From contig DAPE01000002.1 of NCBI GenBank assembly GCA_002502045.1, positions 1 to 24,726 on the forward strand: DNA of 24,726 bases, read 5' to 3'. Position numbers and translations under genes: made by a program. Below are positions 8,357 through 15,644 of this stretch, piece by piece (the stretch's first letter is position 1; each line of letters begins with the position of its first letter). The notes under the pieces are model-generated. The model saw only the letters and a program-made list of their open reading frames with translations, ran no database searches and was not told the DNA's origin. Origin of the DNA: Candidatus Parvarchaeota archaeon UBA573. GTDB taxonomy: Archaea > Nanobdellota > Nanobdellia > Parvarchaeales > Parvarchaeaceae.

Positions 8357-8555
8357 TGCAAGGTCGCATGAATGTAGCGTGTAAATTGAAGCAGGATTTA
8401 CTCGTATCTATGCTTTCATGGACATATTCATTTAATCACCCTGCTTACCAACTCATTATCAAGACAAGGTAAACTGCCCAAGCGTCTTGAGGGTTATAAA
8501 AATAACTTCATGCGTTTGGGCTACTTAATCTATAAAATAAAACTTTTTTGTTTTT
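8357..8555 (+). ncRNA. Candidate structured RNA or long 5' leader with mutually exclusive hairpins
   Basis: The gap between the epimerase and the next gene holds no ORF but clear secondary structure. A 7-bp helix can form between 8389-8395 (aagcagg) and 8440-8446. A 9-bp stem (one G-U) pairs 8476-8484 (gcccaagcg) with 8513-8521, with an inner gttat/ataac stem. An alternative 7-bp perfect stem pairs 8459-8465 (tcaagac) with 8484-8490, and it conflicts with the second helix. A T-rich run (8544-8555) follows. A TATA-like ctttaaat (about 8327-8334) lies near 25 bases before 8357. It may be a stable small RNA or a switch ahead of the 96-residue membrane protein gene; I match it to no known family. 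Confidence 0.4.
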
Positions 8556-8583
8556 ACTGTAAGTTATCAAAAAAATCTAAAAT

Positions 8584-8874
8584 ATGGAAGAATTCGAAGT
8601 ATCGTTTGGAAATAAAGAGAAAGTTGAAAAGAAAGCAGATAGTAAGCTGTTTAGCTACCTGAGGTTTGAAACTGTAAACCTTGAGCTTTTCATATGTACT
8701 GTCTTAGCCAGTCTTTTTGAAAGCTCTGCCGACAAACAGCTTTCCTTTACCATTCAGGGAGTGCTTTTTTTCCTTGTTTCTCTAGCTGCAAACGTATTGC
8801 TTATAGAATTAATCTTCCGCTTTATGAAGGTGGTTAAAAATGGAAAAATACGAAGATCTAGAAGAAGTTCTTGA
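8584..8874 (+). CDS. Small membrane protein, unknown function
   Basis: The 96-residue protein has a charged cytoplasmic N-terminus (residues 1-30), then two hydrophobic segments (about 33-47 and 55-80, the second containing VLFFLVSLAANVLLIELIF) and a very basic tail (KNGKIRRSRRSS). This suggests a two-pass inner-membrane protein with both ends inside. Its last 35 bases overlap the start of the 156-residue gene in another frame, so translation may be coupled. The long structured leader upstream may control both genes. No family recognised. Confidence 0.55.
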   Translation: MEEFEVSFGNKEKVEKKADSKLFSYLRFETVNLELFICTVLASLFESSADKQLSFTIQGVLFFLVSLAANVLLIELIFRFMKVVKNGKIRRSRRSS

Positions 8875-9310
8875 AAGCAAAAGGACTTTCAATAGAAAAG
8901 TGGAGGAAGCTTTTAGTAGTCTGCCAAAAGAAAACTGGATGCCCTTGAAAAGACCGGCAAATCTTTTTCCTGTAAGGATAGACAGCCAATACAATCATGA
9001 ACCATTGACTGTAATAAATTATGAAGTAATGGACAGTATAGAGCAGGGCAATCTTTTTGGGAGGCTGTTCAAAGACGAGAACGAGGTTTATCTTTCTAGA
9101 GGAGTTGGATATGTTGACGGAAAAAAGGGCATATATTTTTTCTTTTTAAGGAGAAACGGTGAATTATATAGAGATATTGCATTTGCAGATCATAGGACTA
9201 ATAAAGTAGTCTTCGATGGCAGAGAATTAGAGAAGATAAGCGAAAAACATCTGAGAAAAGTCGCATATGCAATAAACGAATACCTTAGTGGTAACTATGA
9301 ATTTTTGTAG
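8840..9310 (+). CDS. Hypothetical soluble protein, co-translated with the upstream membrane protein
   Basis: The 156-residue protein starts inside the end of the 96-residue membrane protein gene. A Shine-Dalgarno-like aggtgg (about 8827-8832) sits just before its ATG; this is notable because most genes here look leaderless, and it supports translation from an internal position in an operon. The N-terminal 35 residues are helical and charged. The rest alternates beta-like strands (YVDGKKGIYFFFLRR, VVFDGRELEKI). No signal peptide or membrane segment. I do not recognise the family. Confidence 0.6.
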   Translation: MEKYEDLEEVLESKRTFNRKVEEAFSSLPKENWMPLKRPANLFPVRIDSQYNHEPLTVINYEVMDSIEQGNLFGRLFKDENEVYLSRGVGYVDGKKGIYFFFLRRNGELYRDIAFADHRTNKVVFDGRELEKISEKHLRKVAYAINEYLSGNYEFL

Positions 9311-9357
9311 GAATGAAAATATGTTAATAATAAATACAATGCCGGCTTAGCTTCTAC

Positions 9358-11343
9358 ATGGACAGCCAGAAAAGCGAGAAAGAAAATAAATATATTGGAT
9401 TTTCAACTTCTTACATGGACCTTTCTATAGATCCGTTTAAGGATTTCTACAACTATGCATGCGGTAAATGGAGGTCAAAGAACCCGGTTCCAAAGGAGGA
9501 AAGCAGGTATGATTCGTTCATACAGCTTTCTAACAGAAACTTTGAAATTTTAAAGGGCATAGCAGAATCCTGTGCTTATAATAAACAGGAAAAAGGAACA
9601 TTGCAGCAAAAAGTTGGAGATTTCTTCTTTTCTTTTATAGATACCAAAGAAATAGAAAAAAAGGGTTTCGCCCCTATACTCCCATTAATGCAGAAAGTTG
9701 ATTCAATAAAGGATTTTGATGATGTAAATGCAGTAATGAAGGAGCTTATGAAAGAAGGAATATCCTCTTTCTTTGACCTTGCATCAGCCGAAGACAAAAA
9801 AGACAGCAACATATATTCTTTTTACATAACCCAAGGTGGCATATCCCTTCCAGACAGGGATTATTACCTAAAAAGGGAGCATTCAAAGGTTGTTTCCGAC
9901 TTCAGAAATCACATTGTAAAGATGTTCAAATTATACGGTGAAAAGGAAAAGACTGCTAAGGAGTACTGCAATTCTATTTTAAAAATAGAGAATTATCTTG
10001 CAGAGTCAAGCCTTAGTTCCGTAGAGCTAAGGGATGAAATAAAAAATTATAACAGGTTCAGTATACAGCAGATAAAGAAAAGATTTGATGCTATAGATTT
10101 ACTTGGTATCTATTCCTCTCTCGGCGGTAATCCTATCCCATTCATGGTTGTCGGCCAGCCTGAATTTTTAGATAAAGTAAATGCAATAAAAGACAAGTTC
10201 AAAATAGAGGAGGTAAAAGCATACCTTAAATGGCAGGTAATAAACCATTCTGCCTCACTTTTGCATTCAAAGGTAGAAAAAGAGCATTTTGATTTCTTTG
10301 GAAAGAAATTAATGGGCAAGAAGGTACAGGAGCCAAGATGGAAGAGGGCCATTCAGCTAATGGACTTTTCGATAGGAGAAGCTTTGGGTAAATTATATGT
10401 CGAGCAGAATTTCAGCAAGGAAGCAAAGAAAAAGGCAGATGAGCTTGTCAAGGATGTTAAGAGTATTTTCCTTGAAAGGTTGAAAGCAGTCAAATGGATG
10501 AGTTCTTCTACAAGAAAGAAAGCTCTTAAGAAGTTCTCAATGCTTAACGTAAAGATAGGCTATCCAGAAAAATTCAGGGATTACTCTTCATTACAGGTAG
10601 AAAGAAATGACTTATTCGGCAATGTCACAAAAGCAATAAAATTCGAGATAAACAGACAAATCAAAAGAATAGGCAAAAAAGTAGACAAGAAGGAATGGCT
10701 AATGACTCCTTCGATGGTAAATGCTTATTATAATCCGAGCGGTAACGAGCTTGCTTTCCCCGCAGGTATATTGCAACCACCGTTCTTCGATGCAAGCAAA
10801 GATGCGGCTGTAAATTACGGAGGAATAGGCGGAGTAATCGGCCATGAGATAACGCATGGCTATGATGATCAGGGGAGATTATACGATGGAAATGGCAGGA
10901 TGAAGGAGTGGTGGTTGCCTGAAGACACAAAGAAGTTCGATGTTTTAGCTAAAAAGGTGGCAGATTTCTACAGTAGCTTTGAAATAATCCCGGGTGTAAA
11001 TGTAAATGGAAAGCTTACTTTGGGAGAGAACATCGCTGATTTGGGAGGCATAAGCATAGCTTACGATGCTTTGCAGCGTTATCTCAGAAGGAATCCAAGC
11101 GAAAACAGGGAAATAGAAGGTTTTACTCCAGAGCAGAGATTTTTCATAGCCTGGTCGCAGATATGGAAAAGCAATGTTAGAGATGAAACTGCAAAGATGT
11201 TTGCAATGATGGACCCGCATTCTCCTGAAAAAATACGCGGTTTAGTTCCTGCTGTTACTCATCCAAAGTTTGAAAGTTCTTTTAAGGAAAAAAGCAAGTT
11301 AGGGAAATTACCAAAGAAATATATTAACTTAAACATGTGGTAA
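9358..11343 (+). CDS. M13 family (neprilysin/PepO-like) zinc metallopeptidase
   Basis: The 661-residue protein is a full-length M13 peptidase. Zinc ligands are His496 and His500 in HEITH, with catalytic Glu497, and Glu557 in ENIADLGG; the substrate-binding NAYYNP lies at 455-460. The N-terminal SIDPFKDFYNYACGKW and the C-terminal RGLVPAVTHPKF region are also family signatures. Unlike eukaryotic neprilysins there is no membrane anchor or signal peptide, so it should act in the cytosol on oligopeptides, as bacterial PepO does. The usual C-terminal cysteine/tryptophan end is replaced by a lysine-rich tail ending NMW. A TATA-like stretch (9323-9336) lies about 27 bases before the ATG. M13 enzymes are mainly bacterial and eukaryotic, so transfer into this archaeon is plausible. 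Confidence 0.95.
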   Translation: MDSQKSEKENKYIGFSTSYMDLSIDPFKDFYNYACGKWRSKNPVPKEESRYDSFIQLSNRNFEILKGIAESCAYNKQEKGTLQQKVGDFFFSFIDTKEIEKKGFAPILPLMQKVDSIKDFDDVNAVMKELMKEGISSFFDLASAEDKKDSNIYSFYITQGGISLPDRDYYLKREHSKVVSDFRNHIVKMFKLYGEKEKTAKEYCNSILKIENYLAESSLSSVELRDEIKNYNRFSIQQIKKRFDAIDLLGIYSSLGGNPIPFMVVGQPEFLDKVNAIKDKFKIEEVKAYLKWQVINHSASLLHSKVEKEHFDFFGKKLMGKKVQEPRWKRAIQLMDFSIGEALGKLYVEQNFSKEAKKKADELVKDVKSIFLERLKAVKWMSSSTRKKALKKFSMLNVKIGYPEKFRDYSSLQVERNDLFGNVTKAIKFEINRQIKRIGKKVDKKEWLMTPSMVNAYYNPSGNELAFPAGILQPPFFDASKDAAVNYGGIGGVIGHEITHGYDDQGRLYDGNGRMKEWWLPEDTKKFDVLAKKVADFYSSFEIIPGVNVNGKLTLGENIADLGGISIAYDALQRYLRRNPSENREIEGFTPEQRFFIAWSQIWKSNVRDETAKMFAMMDPHSPEKIRGLVPAVTHPKFESSFKEKSKLGKLPKKYINLNMW

Positions 11344-11495
11344 TTTTTCTGTGATTTTTTGTTACATACCAATCGTTGCATTGCCTTTTTTACAGCGCAG
11401 TAAAGATATTTATAGAGAGGTTAAGAGAGACTTGAATGCAATAATAAAGATTTTCGAGCCCGATGCAGAATATTTGGAAACGGCCAGGTAATATC

Positions 11496-11512
11496 AGAAA
11501 AAAGCTATTTAA
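11496..11512 (+). promoter_or_regulatory. Possible BRE/TATA promoter for the tracrRNA
   Basis: A purine-rich cagaaaaaag stretch runs into ctatttaa (11505-11512). By the spacing seen at other genes here, transcription would begin near 11535, inside the anti-repeat. A second candidate TATA (atatttatag, about 11406-11415) would start near 11436 and give a transcript with the whole anti-repeat. Start sites need RNA data. Confidence 0.35.
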
Positions 11513-11518
11513 CTGGCT

Positions 11519-11640
11519 ATTGCTAATATTATTTGTTTATTGAAAGAAGCCTAGACGTTAGGGTTCGCGTGCATGTTAGGCTCCAGCAGGTACCTCCGTT
11601 ATAACCTAACCTCGTTTGAAGGCAAGGAGCCATTTTTAAT
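11519..11640 (+). ncRNA. Candidate tracrRNA: anti-repeat plus hairpin tail and T-run
   Basis: Bases 11531-11546 (atttgtttattgaaag) are an exact reverse complement of the first 16 bases of the CRISPR repeat. Pairing continues to 11519 with one bulged A, one mismatch and one G-U, giving 27 pairs over 28 bases. The polarity is right for type II dual guides: the 5' part of the crRNA repeat pairs with the 3' part of the anti-repeat, and the tail follows. The tail can form a small nexus-like hairpin (ccta 11550-11553 with tagg 11559-11562) or a longer agccta/taggct stem (11548-11553 with 11577-11582). A perfect ggctcc/ggagcc stem (11579-11584 with 11626-11631) is followed by ATTTTTAA, a terminator-like end. 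It overlaps the first codons of the longest cas9 frame. Confidence 0.75.
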
Positions 11641-11641
11641 A

Positions 11642-14476
11642 ATGGGATATTACAAAGAGTATAATAAGGAATTAAGTTCCAAAGCTCAAAAAGAATTTAA
11701 TGATCAAATTTCTGAATTTAATTCGTATTACAAACTAGGTATAGATCTCGGAGATAAAACAGGAATTGCAATCGTAAAGGGCAACAAAATAATCCTAGCA
11801 AAAACACTAATTGATTTGCATTCCCAAAAATTAGATAAAAGAAGGGAAGCTAGAAGAAATAGAAGAACTCGGCTTTCCAGAAAGAAAAGGCTTGCGAGAT
11901 TAAGATCGTGGGTAATGCGTCAGAAAGTTGGCAATCAAAGACTTCCCGATCCATATAAAATAATGCATGACAATAAGTACTGGTCTATATATAATAAGAG
12001 TAATTCTGCAAATAAAAAGAATTGGATAGATCTGTTAATCCACAGTAACTCTTTATCAGCAGACGATTTTGTTAGAGGCTTAACTATAATTTTCAGAAAA
12101 AGAGGCTATTTAGCATTTAAGTATCTTTCAAGGTTAAGCGATAAGGAATTTGAAAAATACATAGATAACTTAAAACCACCTATAAGCAAATACGAGTATG
12201 ATGAGGATTTAGAAGAATTATCAAGCAGGGTTGAAAATGGGGAAATAGAGGAAAAGAAATTCGAAGGCTTAAAGAATAAGCTAGATAAAATAGACAAAGA
12301 ATCTAAAGACTTTCAAGTAAAGCAAAGAGAAGAAGTAAAAAAGGAACTGGAAGACTTAGTTGATTTGTTTGCTAAATCAGTTGATAATAAAATAGATAAA
12401 GCTAGGTGGAAAAGGGAGCTAAATAATTTATTGGATAAGAAAGTAAGGAAAATACGGTTTGACAACCGCTTTATTTTGAAGTGCAAAATTAAGGGCTGTA
12501 ACAAGAATACTCCAAAGAAAGAGAAGGTCAGAGATTTTGAATTGAAGATGGTTTTAAATAATGCTAGAAGCGATTATCAGATTTCTGATGAGGATTTAAA
12601 CTCTTTTAGAAATGAAGTAATAAATATATTTCAAAAGAAGGAAAACTTAAAGAAAGGAGAGCTGAAAGGAGTTACTATTGAAGATTTGAGAAAGCAGCTT
12701 AATAAAACTTTTAATAAAGCCAAGATTAAAAAAGGGATAAGGGAGCAGATAAGGTCTATCGTGTTTGAAAAAATTAGTGGAAGGAGTAAATTCTGCAAAG
12801 AACATCTAAAAGAATTTTCTGAGAAGCCGGCTCCTTCTGACAGGATTAATTATGGGGTTAATTCAGCAAGAGAACAACATGATTTTAGAGTCTTAAATTT
12901 CATAGATAAAAAAATATTCAAAGATAAGTTGATAGATCCCTCAAAATTGAGGTATATAACTATTGAATCTCCAGAACCAGAAACAGAGAAGTTGGAAAAA
13001 GGTCAAATATCAGAGAAGAGCTTCGAAACATTGAAAGAAAAATTGGCTAAAGAAACAGGTGGTATTGATATATACACTGGTGAAAAATTAAAGAAAGACT
13101 TTGAAATAGAGCACATATTCCCAAGAGCAAGGATGGGGCCTTCTATAAGGGAAAACGAAGTAGCATCAAATCTGGAAACAAATAAGGAAAAGGCCGATAG
13201 AACTCCTTGGGAATGGTTTGGGCAAGATGAAAAAAGATGGTCAGAGTTTGAGAAAAGAGTTAATTCTCTTTATAGTAAAAAGAAAATATCAGAGAGAAAA
13301 AGAGAAATTTTGTTAAATAAGAGTAATGAATATCCGGGATTAAACCCTACAGAACTAAGTAGAATACCTAGTACGCTGAGCGACTTCGTTGAGAGTATAA
13401 GAAAAATGTTTGTTAAGTATGGCTATGAAGAGCCTCAAACTTTGGTTCAAAAAGGAAAACCGATAATACAAGTTGTTAGAGGCAGAGACACACAAGCTTT
13501 GAGGTGGAGATGGCATGCATTAGATAGTAATATAATACCAGAAAAGGACAGGAAAAGTTCATTTAATCACGCTGAAGATGCAGTTATTGCCGCCTGTATG
13601 CCACCTTACTATCTCAGGCAAAAAATATTTAGAGAAGAAGCAAAAATAAAAAGAAAAGTAAGCAATAAGGAAAAGGAAGTTACACGGCCTGACATGCCTA
13701 CTAAAAAGATAGCTCCGAACTGGTCGGAATTTATGAAAACTAGAAATGAGCCGGTTATTGAAGTAATAGGAAAAGTTAAGCCAAGCTGGAAAAACAGCAT
13801 AATGGATCAAACATTTTATAAATATCTTTTGAAGCCATTTAAAGATAACCTGATAAAAATACCCAACGTTAAAAATACATACAAGTGGATAGGAGTTAAT
13901 GGACAAACTGATTCATTATCCCTCCCGAGTAAGGTCTTATCTATCTCTAATAAAAAGGTTGATTCTTCTACAGTTCTTCTTGTGCATGATAAGAAGGGTG
14001 GTAAGCGGAATTGGGTACCTAAAAGTATAGGGGGTTTGTTGGTATATATAACTCCTAAAGACGGGCCGAAAAGAATAGTTCAAGTAAAGCCAGCAACTCA
14101 GGGTTTGTTAATATATAGAAATGAAGATGGCAGAGTAGATGCTGTAAGAGAGTTCATAAATCCAGTGATAGAAATGTATAATAATGGCAAATTGGCATTT
14201 GTAGAAAAAGAAAATGAAGAAGAGCTTTTGAAATATTTTAATTTGCTGGAAAAAGGTCAAAAATTTGAAAGAATAAGACGGTATGATATGATAACCTACA
14301 ATAGTAAATTTTACTATGTAACAAAAATAAACAAGAATCACAGAGTTACTATACAAGAAGAGTCTAAGATAAAAGCAGAATCAGACAAAGTTAAGTCCTC
14401 TTCAGGCAAAGAGTATACTCGTAAGGAAACCGAGGAATTATCACTTCAAAAATTAGCGGAATTAATTAGTATATAA
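11642..14476 (+). CDS. cas9: Cas9, archaeal type II CRISPR RNA-guided endonuclease
   Basis: The product is 944 residues from ATG 11642; the frame is open back to ATG 11573 (967 residues), but those 23 codons lie in the tracrRNA. Numbering here is from 11573. RuvC-I is YKLGIDLGDKTGIA with Asp58. The arginine-rich bridge helix spans 86-115. RuvC-II is YITIESPEPE with Glu465. HNH is FEIEHIFPRA with His514; Asn528 and Asn537 sit at the same +14 and +23 spacing from the histidine as in SpCas9. RuvC-III is FNHAEDAVIAA with His666 and Asp669. All nuclease residues are therefore present. C304-x4-C309 and C408-x2-H411 could form a zinc site, as in some compact Cas9s. The C-terminal 250 residues should hold the wedge and PAM-interacting region; the PAM cannot be read. 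An aaggag (11624-11629) may serve as a distant ribosome site. No intact cas1, cas2 or cas4 is nearby. Confidence 0.96.
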   Translation: MGYYKEYNKELSSKAQKEFNDQISEFNSYYKLGIDLGDKTGIAIVKGNKIILAKTLIDLHSQKLDKRREARRNRRTRLSRKKRLARLRSWVMRQKVGNQRLPDPYKIMHDNKYWSIYNKSNSANKKNWIDLLIHSNSLSADDFVRGLTIIFRKRGYLAFKYLSRLSDKEFEKYIDNLKPPISKYEYDEDLEELSSRVENGEIEEKKFEGLKNKLDKIDKESKDFQVKQREEVKKELEDLVDLFAKSVDNKIDKARWKRELNNLLDKKVRKIRFDNRFILKCKIKGCNKNTPKKEKVRDFELKMVLNNARSDYQISDEDLNSFRNEVINIFQKKENLKKGELKGVTIEDLRKQLNKTFNKAKIKKGIREQIRSIVFEKISGRSKFCKEHLKEFSEKPAPSDRINYGVNSAREQHDFRVLNFIDKKIFKDKLIDPSKLRYITIESPEPETEKLEKGQISEKSFETLKEKLAKETGGIDIYTGEKLKKDFEIEHIFPRARMGPSIRENEVASNLETNKEKADRTPWEWFGQDEKRWSEFEKRVNSLYSKKKISERKREILLNKSNEYPGLNPTELSRIPSTLSDFVESIRKMFVKYGYEEPQTLVQKGKPIIQVVRGRDTQALRWRWHALDSNIIPEKDRKSSFNHAEDAVIAACMPPYYLRQKIFREEAKIKRKVSNKEKEVTRPDMPTKKIAPNWSEFMKTRNEPVIEVIGKVKPSWKNSIMDQTFYKYLLKPFKDNLIKIPNVKNTYKWIGVNGQTDSLSLPSKVLSISNKKVDSSTVLLVHDKKGGKRNWVPKSIGGLLVYITPKDGPKRIVQVKPATQGLLIYRNEDGRVDAVREFINPVIEMYNNGKLAFVEKENEEELLKYFNLLEKGQKFERIRRYDMITYNSKFYYVTKINKNHRVTIQEESKIKAESDKVKSSSGKEYTRKETEELSLQKLAELISI

Positions 14477-14570
14477 AAAATTTGTATTTCTCATACAGTT
14501 ATAAATAATATATTAAAATTCAATAATCGAAATATTCTCATAAAAAAACTAATGTAAATAATAGATAAAT

Positions 14571-14586
14571 ACAGAAAAGTTTAAAT
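14571..14586 (+). promoter_or_regulatory. Possible BRE/TATA promoter abutting the first CRISPR repeat
   Basis: acagaaaagtttaaat ends exactly where repeat 1 begins. The purine-rich cagaaaa resembles the element before the tracrRNA and before the gene at 793. With a TATA centre at 14583, initiation is expected near 14609, within repeat 1 and about 14 bases before the spacer. The 110 bases between cas9 and the repeat are AT-rich and leader-like, with another possible TATA (ttataaata, about 14499-14507). Confidence 0.35.
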
Positions 14587-14694
14587 CTTTCAATAAACAA
14601 ATAAATCTTAGTAATGTGTAACTAAAAAGGATAACCGTGCACGTTGTCAAAGGCAAAACTTTCAATAAACAAATAAATCTTAGTAATATGTAAC
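14587..14694 (+). CRISPR. Minimal CRISPR array: two 36-nt repeats, one 36-nt spacer
   Basis: Repeat 1 (14587-14622) and repeat 2 (14659-14694) match at 35 of 36 positions; the only difference is at repeat position 30 (G at 14616, A at 14688). The spacer occupies 14623-14658. Repeats begin ctttcaataaac on the plus strand, and this strand is the one that pairs with the tracrRNA candidate upstream of cas9, so the guide should be spacer 14623-14658 followed by repeat 2. No further repeat copies are found in the window. One spacer with two near-perfect repeats, next to a decayed cas1, indicates an array that no longer grows. The spacer has no convincing match within the window. Confidence 0.92.
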
Positions 14695-14713
14695 ATTATT
14701 GAACCATAACTTT

Positions 14714-15008
14714 ATGCTAAAATCGAATGAAAATTTATTCAAAGTAATAGACACATCCAATTTGATAATAACTGGCTTGGCTATTTTATCGGTAAGGAGT
14801 CAAATAGATTAATTATAAAAGTCAGAAGAATGTATTAAAATACTTTAGTAAGAATTCGAATGATGAAAATATACATAGTAAATTTGAATATATTTTAAAT
14901 AAGATAGATTTTTGGCTTGAAAAATTGGATAAAGTAAATGGTGATAACATAGATGAGGTTAGGCAGAATATACTCTATATTGAAGCCATGTCTGCAAAGG
15001 AATATTGA
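14714..15008 (+). pseudogene. cas1: Decayed cas1 remnant (N-terminal strand and Glu-helix region)
   Basis: Three short frames read like a broken Cas1. From ATG 14714 the frame gives FKVIDTSNLIITGL; adding one G at 14779 continues it as GYFIGKESNRLIIK in the next frame, the usual Cas1 first strands (LxIxxxGxxxxxxxxRLxxK). After a frame change near 14832 comes VLKYFSKN, a helical stretch, then DEVRQNILYIEAMSAKEY. This matches the Cas1 helix that carries the first catalytic Glu (codon 14982-14984), before a TGA where Cas1 has a conserved Trp. Roughly 90 residues between the two parts and everything after the Tyr are missing. It begins 20 bases after repeat 2, on the cas9 strand. The call rests on remembered Cas1 patterns; a profile search would settle it. 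Confidence 0.65.
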
Positions 15009-15035
15009 GGTGGTGTAAAGAGGATTGTAAGTTAT

Positions 15036-15317
15036 TTAGTCTTTTGCCTTACTATAATTTTTTATTCTTATTTGATGACTTCTTGGAAACTCTCTATCTA
15101 TTAGGCGTTTAATTATACTTTTTAAATCTTTTTTATCTACTTTATACTCAGCATTAGAGTATCCATGCTCAACTATGATATAGTATGTGTCTCCCTTTTG
15201 TATCTCTACCCATCTATCTCCCTTAAAGCTTTCTGCTCTAATTATCTTATTTTCAGATAGACTATTAGCTTGGGAAAAAATTAACTTATCTGCAGAATGA
15301 ATTGAAATCCATGACAT
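15036..15317 (-). CDS. Hypothetical 93-residue protein, convergent with the cas1 remnant
   Basis: This small, soluble, lysine-rich protein has a beta-rich N-terminal half (WISIHSADKLIFSQ, RWVEIQKGDTYYIIVEHGY) and a helical, basic C-terminal half (KKDLKSIIKRLIDREF, then IRIKNYSKAKD). No signal peptide or membrane segment. A minus-strand TATA-like element (about 15340-15350) lies 28 bases before the ATG, supporting expression. It ends 28 bases beyond the cas1 remnant, on the opposite strand. Small proteins beside CRISPR loci include regulators and anti-CRISPRs, but nothing in the sequence shows such a role. Family not recognised. Confidence 0.55.
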   Translation of the reverse strand: MSWISIHSADKLIFSQANSLSENKIIRAESFKGDRWVEIQKGDTYYIIVEHGYSNAEYKVDKKDLKSIIKRLIDREFPRSHQIRIKNYSKAKD

Positions 15318-15644
15318 ACAACTTCAATAAATATTCTATTATATATTAATTTAATAATATTTTATCACAGACGTTGTCATTACTAGTAGATCAAAATTTG
15401 TCTTAGTTTCAATTCCCCCCGCTAATTAGTTTGGAGATATAGGTATATTTGCAAAAGGGTACTAATTTTTAGAAAATATTCATTAGGTTAAATGTAATTG
15501 TACAAGATTTTTGAAGAGTCCCAAAACAATTTGAGTTTTTACTACCAGGATAATATACGATATTTTATTTAATGTATAGTAATATATTATTTATATGTAC
15601 CAGACACATAAAATAATTAATTAGAAATTATAATTGGCAATTTT
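15318..15644. other. Non-coding AT-rich gap between divergent genes
   Basis: This 327-base gap holds the divergent promoters for the 93-residue and 267-residue genes: TATA-like tracts near 15340-15350 (minus) and 15611-15634 (plus). Frames are short and broken. A gtttcaattcc motif (15406-15416) followed by a C-run recalls archaeal CRISPR repeats, but it occurs once and does not match this locus's repeat. I see no further gene. Confidence 0.4.

Noticed and set aside
8476..8521. Possible tRNA in the gap after the epimerase gene
   Set aside because: The strong 9-bp stem has no D-arm, no TTCAAAT-type T-loop and no anticodon arm.
11573..11641. First 23 codons of the longest cas9 frame
   Set aside because: They lie inside the tracrRNA tail and its terminator-like stem, so they are probably not translated, though homologue comparison is needed.
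15036..15317. Possible cas2 next to the cas1 remnant
   Set aside because: The 93-residue length fits Cas2, but it is on the opposite strand and lacks the N-terminal YDI strand and the Arg-rich RR motif of Cas2.
15371..15379. A 9-nt match to the spacer (acgttgtca)
   Set aside because: A 9-mer match is expected by chance in 25 kb, and similarity does not extend on either side, so it is not a target.
15406..15416. gtttcaattcc, a motif typical of archaeal type I/III repeats
   Set aside because: Single occurrence, unrelated to the repeat of this array, no second copy at array spacing.
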